Source: an uncultured Deinococcales bacterium (GTDB lineage Bacteria; Deinococcota; Deinococci; Deinococcales; Trueperaceae). From it: a stretch of DNA of 5,987 bases. Position 1 is the first letter of the stretch, and each line of letters opens with the position of its first letter. Position numbers and translations under genes: made by a program. The notes below the pieces were generated by a model. The model ran no database searches, was not told where the DNA came from, and saw only the letters and a program-made list of their open reading frames with translations. This document shows positions 5,573 to 5,987 of the stretch, one piece after another. The DNA is taken from assembly GCA_937934635.1 (NCBI GenBank), contig CALGZD010000053.1, forward strand, positions 1 to 5,987, written 5' to 3'.

Positions 5573-5674
5573 ATTAGATTTACAAATAAAGCATAATTCA
5601 AAATGACTTCCTTGAACTATGGGGTGTTTCTTGGATACGTCAATATCAAACTGTGCAACTTATTTGGAAGTCAT
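5522..5674 (-). pseudogene. possible small Cys/His-rich protein gene broken by an in-frame stop
   Basis: From an ATG at 5674 the minus strand reads MTSK, a TAA stop (5660-5662), then 45 open codons to a TAA at 5522-5524. The second part contains FDIDVSKKHPIVQG, then ELCFICKSNTEVNHKCHNHK and ends HIEAL. The C-x2-C pair followed by H-x-C and a cluster of His residues looks like a small zinc-binding module and not like random translation. I do not recognise the family. AGGA directly abuts the ATG, which is too close for a normal Shine-Dalgarno. It may be a dead small gene or a fragment of a larger one; chance is possible. Confidence 0.25.
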
Positions 5675-5771
5675 TCCTAATCACTAATAAGTACGTGTGC
5701 AAAATTAGGTTACATAATCTTTAAGGACACTAATCACCTACAGGACTATACATCCGACCTATCTAATACCG
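5569..5771. repeat. 11-bp inverted repeat pair spanning about 200 bp
   Basis: CGGTATTAGAT (5569-5579) recurs in inverted form as ATCTAATACCG (5761-5771). Nearby, AATGACTTCC (5602-5611) and GGAAGTCATT (5666-5675) form a second, nested 10-bp perfect pair. A further GGACAC (5725-5730) pairs with GTGTCC (5771-5776). Such end-like inverted repeats could be the ends of a small non-autonomous element or old insertion-sequence scars. No flanking target duplication was recognised. Confidence 0.35.
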
Positions 5772-5794
5772 TGTCCGAAAATATATGTAATAAA

Positions 5795-5818
5795 CAAATG
5801 AGCTAGAGCTATCATTTG
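5795..5818. repeat. imperfect hairpin
   Basis: CAAATGAGCT (5795-5804) and AGCT-AT-CATTTG (5807-5818) form a ten-pair stem with a two-base bulge and a two-base spacer, too tight for a hairpin loop unless the innermost pairs open. There is no T-run after it. It may be a protein-binding palindrome or a remnant. Confidence 0.3.
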
Positions 5819-5936
5819 CTCAACCATATTCCGTGAGTTAGCTAGATATCTCTATAAAAATGACATCAGACTAAACTACGGATATAAACGGAATTGGTAT
5901 TGCAACACCACACTAAAAAATTAGTAAACTAAGGCT

Positions 5937-5987
5937 ATGCGAACAGGACGACCAAAAAAACATGAAGTAGTATTGAGTGAAGAAGAG
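5937..5987 (+). CDS. IS630-family transposase, N-terminal start only (runs off the window)
   Basis: The first 17 codons read MRTGRPKKHEVVLSEEE. The M-R-T-G-R-P-K start followed by a V-L-S/T-x-E-E segment is the usual beginning of IS630-type transposases, whose first part is a helix-turn-helix that binds the element's ends and whose later part is a DDE catalytic domain. AAGG (5931-5934) lies two bases before the ATG and could serve as a Shine-Dalgarno. The left inverted repeat of the element should lie within roughly the preceding hundred bases, but it cannot be defined without the right end. IS630 elements insert at TA dinucleotides, which are abundant here. Whether the transposase is intact is not known from this window. 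Confidence 0.7.
   Translation, partial: MRTGRPKKHEVVLSEEE

Larger units (their letters stand above)
5420..5936. other. 517-bp stretch without a convincing gene; inverted repeats and decayed frames
   Basis: No intact gene is supported between the GGDEF-EAL stop and the transposase start. A 35-codon plus-strand frame at 5439-5546 (MNSYTKLKEESH...) lacks a placed Shine-Dalgarno and matches no family I know. A plus-strand stretch at 5802-5924 is open for 40 codons, with peptides such as FRELARYLYKNDIRLN, but has no start codon. A Cys/His-rich minus-strand frame at 5522-5674 is listed separately. No clear terminator follows the GGDEF-EAL gene. Several inverted repeats suggest remnants of mobile elements, but none of them can be paired into a complete element. 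Confidence 0.6.

Noticed and set aside
5600..5659. IS110 transposase start, suggested by DIDVSKKH on the minus strand
   Set aside because: Only a handful of residues match the IS110 start, and the following Cys/His-rich sequence is unlike that family.
2374..5868. TGACATCA at both 2374-2381 and 5861-5868 as a shared insertion junction
   Set aside because: Eight bases can recur by chance in 6 kb, and the flanking sequences diverge at once.

Overview
This is a bacterial window, AT-rich (about 40% GC by eye), with accessory-type content: two intact signalling or hydrolase genes, one small antitoxin-like gene, several broken gene remnants, short hairpin repeats, and the first codons of an insertion-sequence transposase at the right edge. 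The lineage cannot be fixed from the sequence. The ORF12/LpqF-like serine hydrolase and a relic resembling DUF2087 would fit, for example, a low-GC Deinococcota or Chloroflexota genome, but this is a weak inference.

Layout. Positions 1-343 hold no intact gene. They contain three related GGGC-NNN-GCCC hairpin repeats (11-30, 120-140, 318-342) and a minus-strand relic with a DUF2087-like peptide (141-234). A ribbon-helix-helix, VapB-like antitoxin lies on the minus strand (344-577) with no toxin beside it. Its promoter overlaps the promoter of the divergent gene at 639-2228. That gene encodes an exported serine beta-lactamase-fold hydrolase with two tandem ORF12_N/cystatin-like domains before the catalytic domain. 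Ten bases after its stop is a 45-codon stump of an FAD-binding monooxygenase (2239-2376), followed by a short intergenic stretch with a 10-bp inverted repeat.

The largest gene (2489-5419) encodes a 976-residue cytoplasmic PAS-GAF-GAF-GGDEF-EAL protein for cyclic-di-GMP turnover. It keeps the GGDEF motif, an inhibitory RxxD site and the full EAL catalytic set. It also carries two in-frame 15-bp tandem repeats: one near the N-terminus, and a nested six-copy array inside the second GAF domain.

The last part (5420-5936) has no convincing gene. It has inverted repeats and a minus-strand Cys/His-rich reading frame broken by a stop. At 5937 an IS630-type transposase begins and leaves the window.

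How the genes fit together: there is no clear shared pathway. The antitoxin and hydrolase share a bidirectional promoter region and could be co-regulated. The cyclic-di-GMP gene looks like a separate unit. The broken genes, repeats and transposase suggest a region that is being rearranged and is decaying. I do not see a convincing new multi-gene system. The most unusual intact features are the duplicated N-terminal domain of the hydrolase and the nested coding repeat in the GAF domain.
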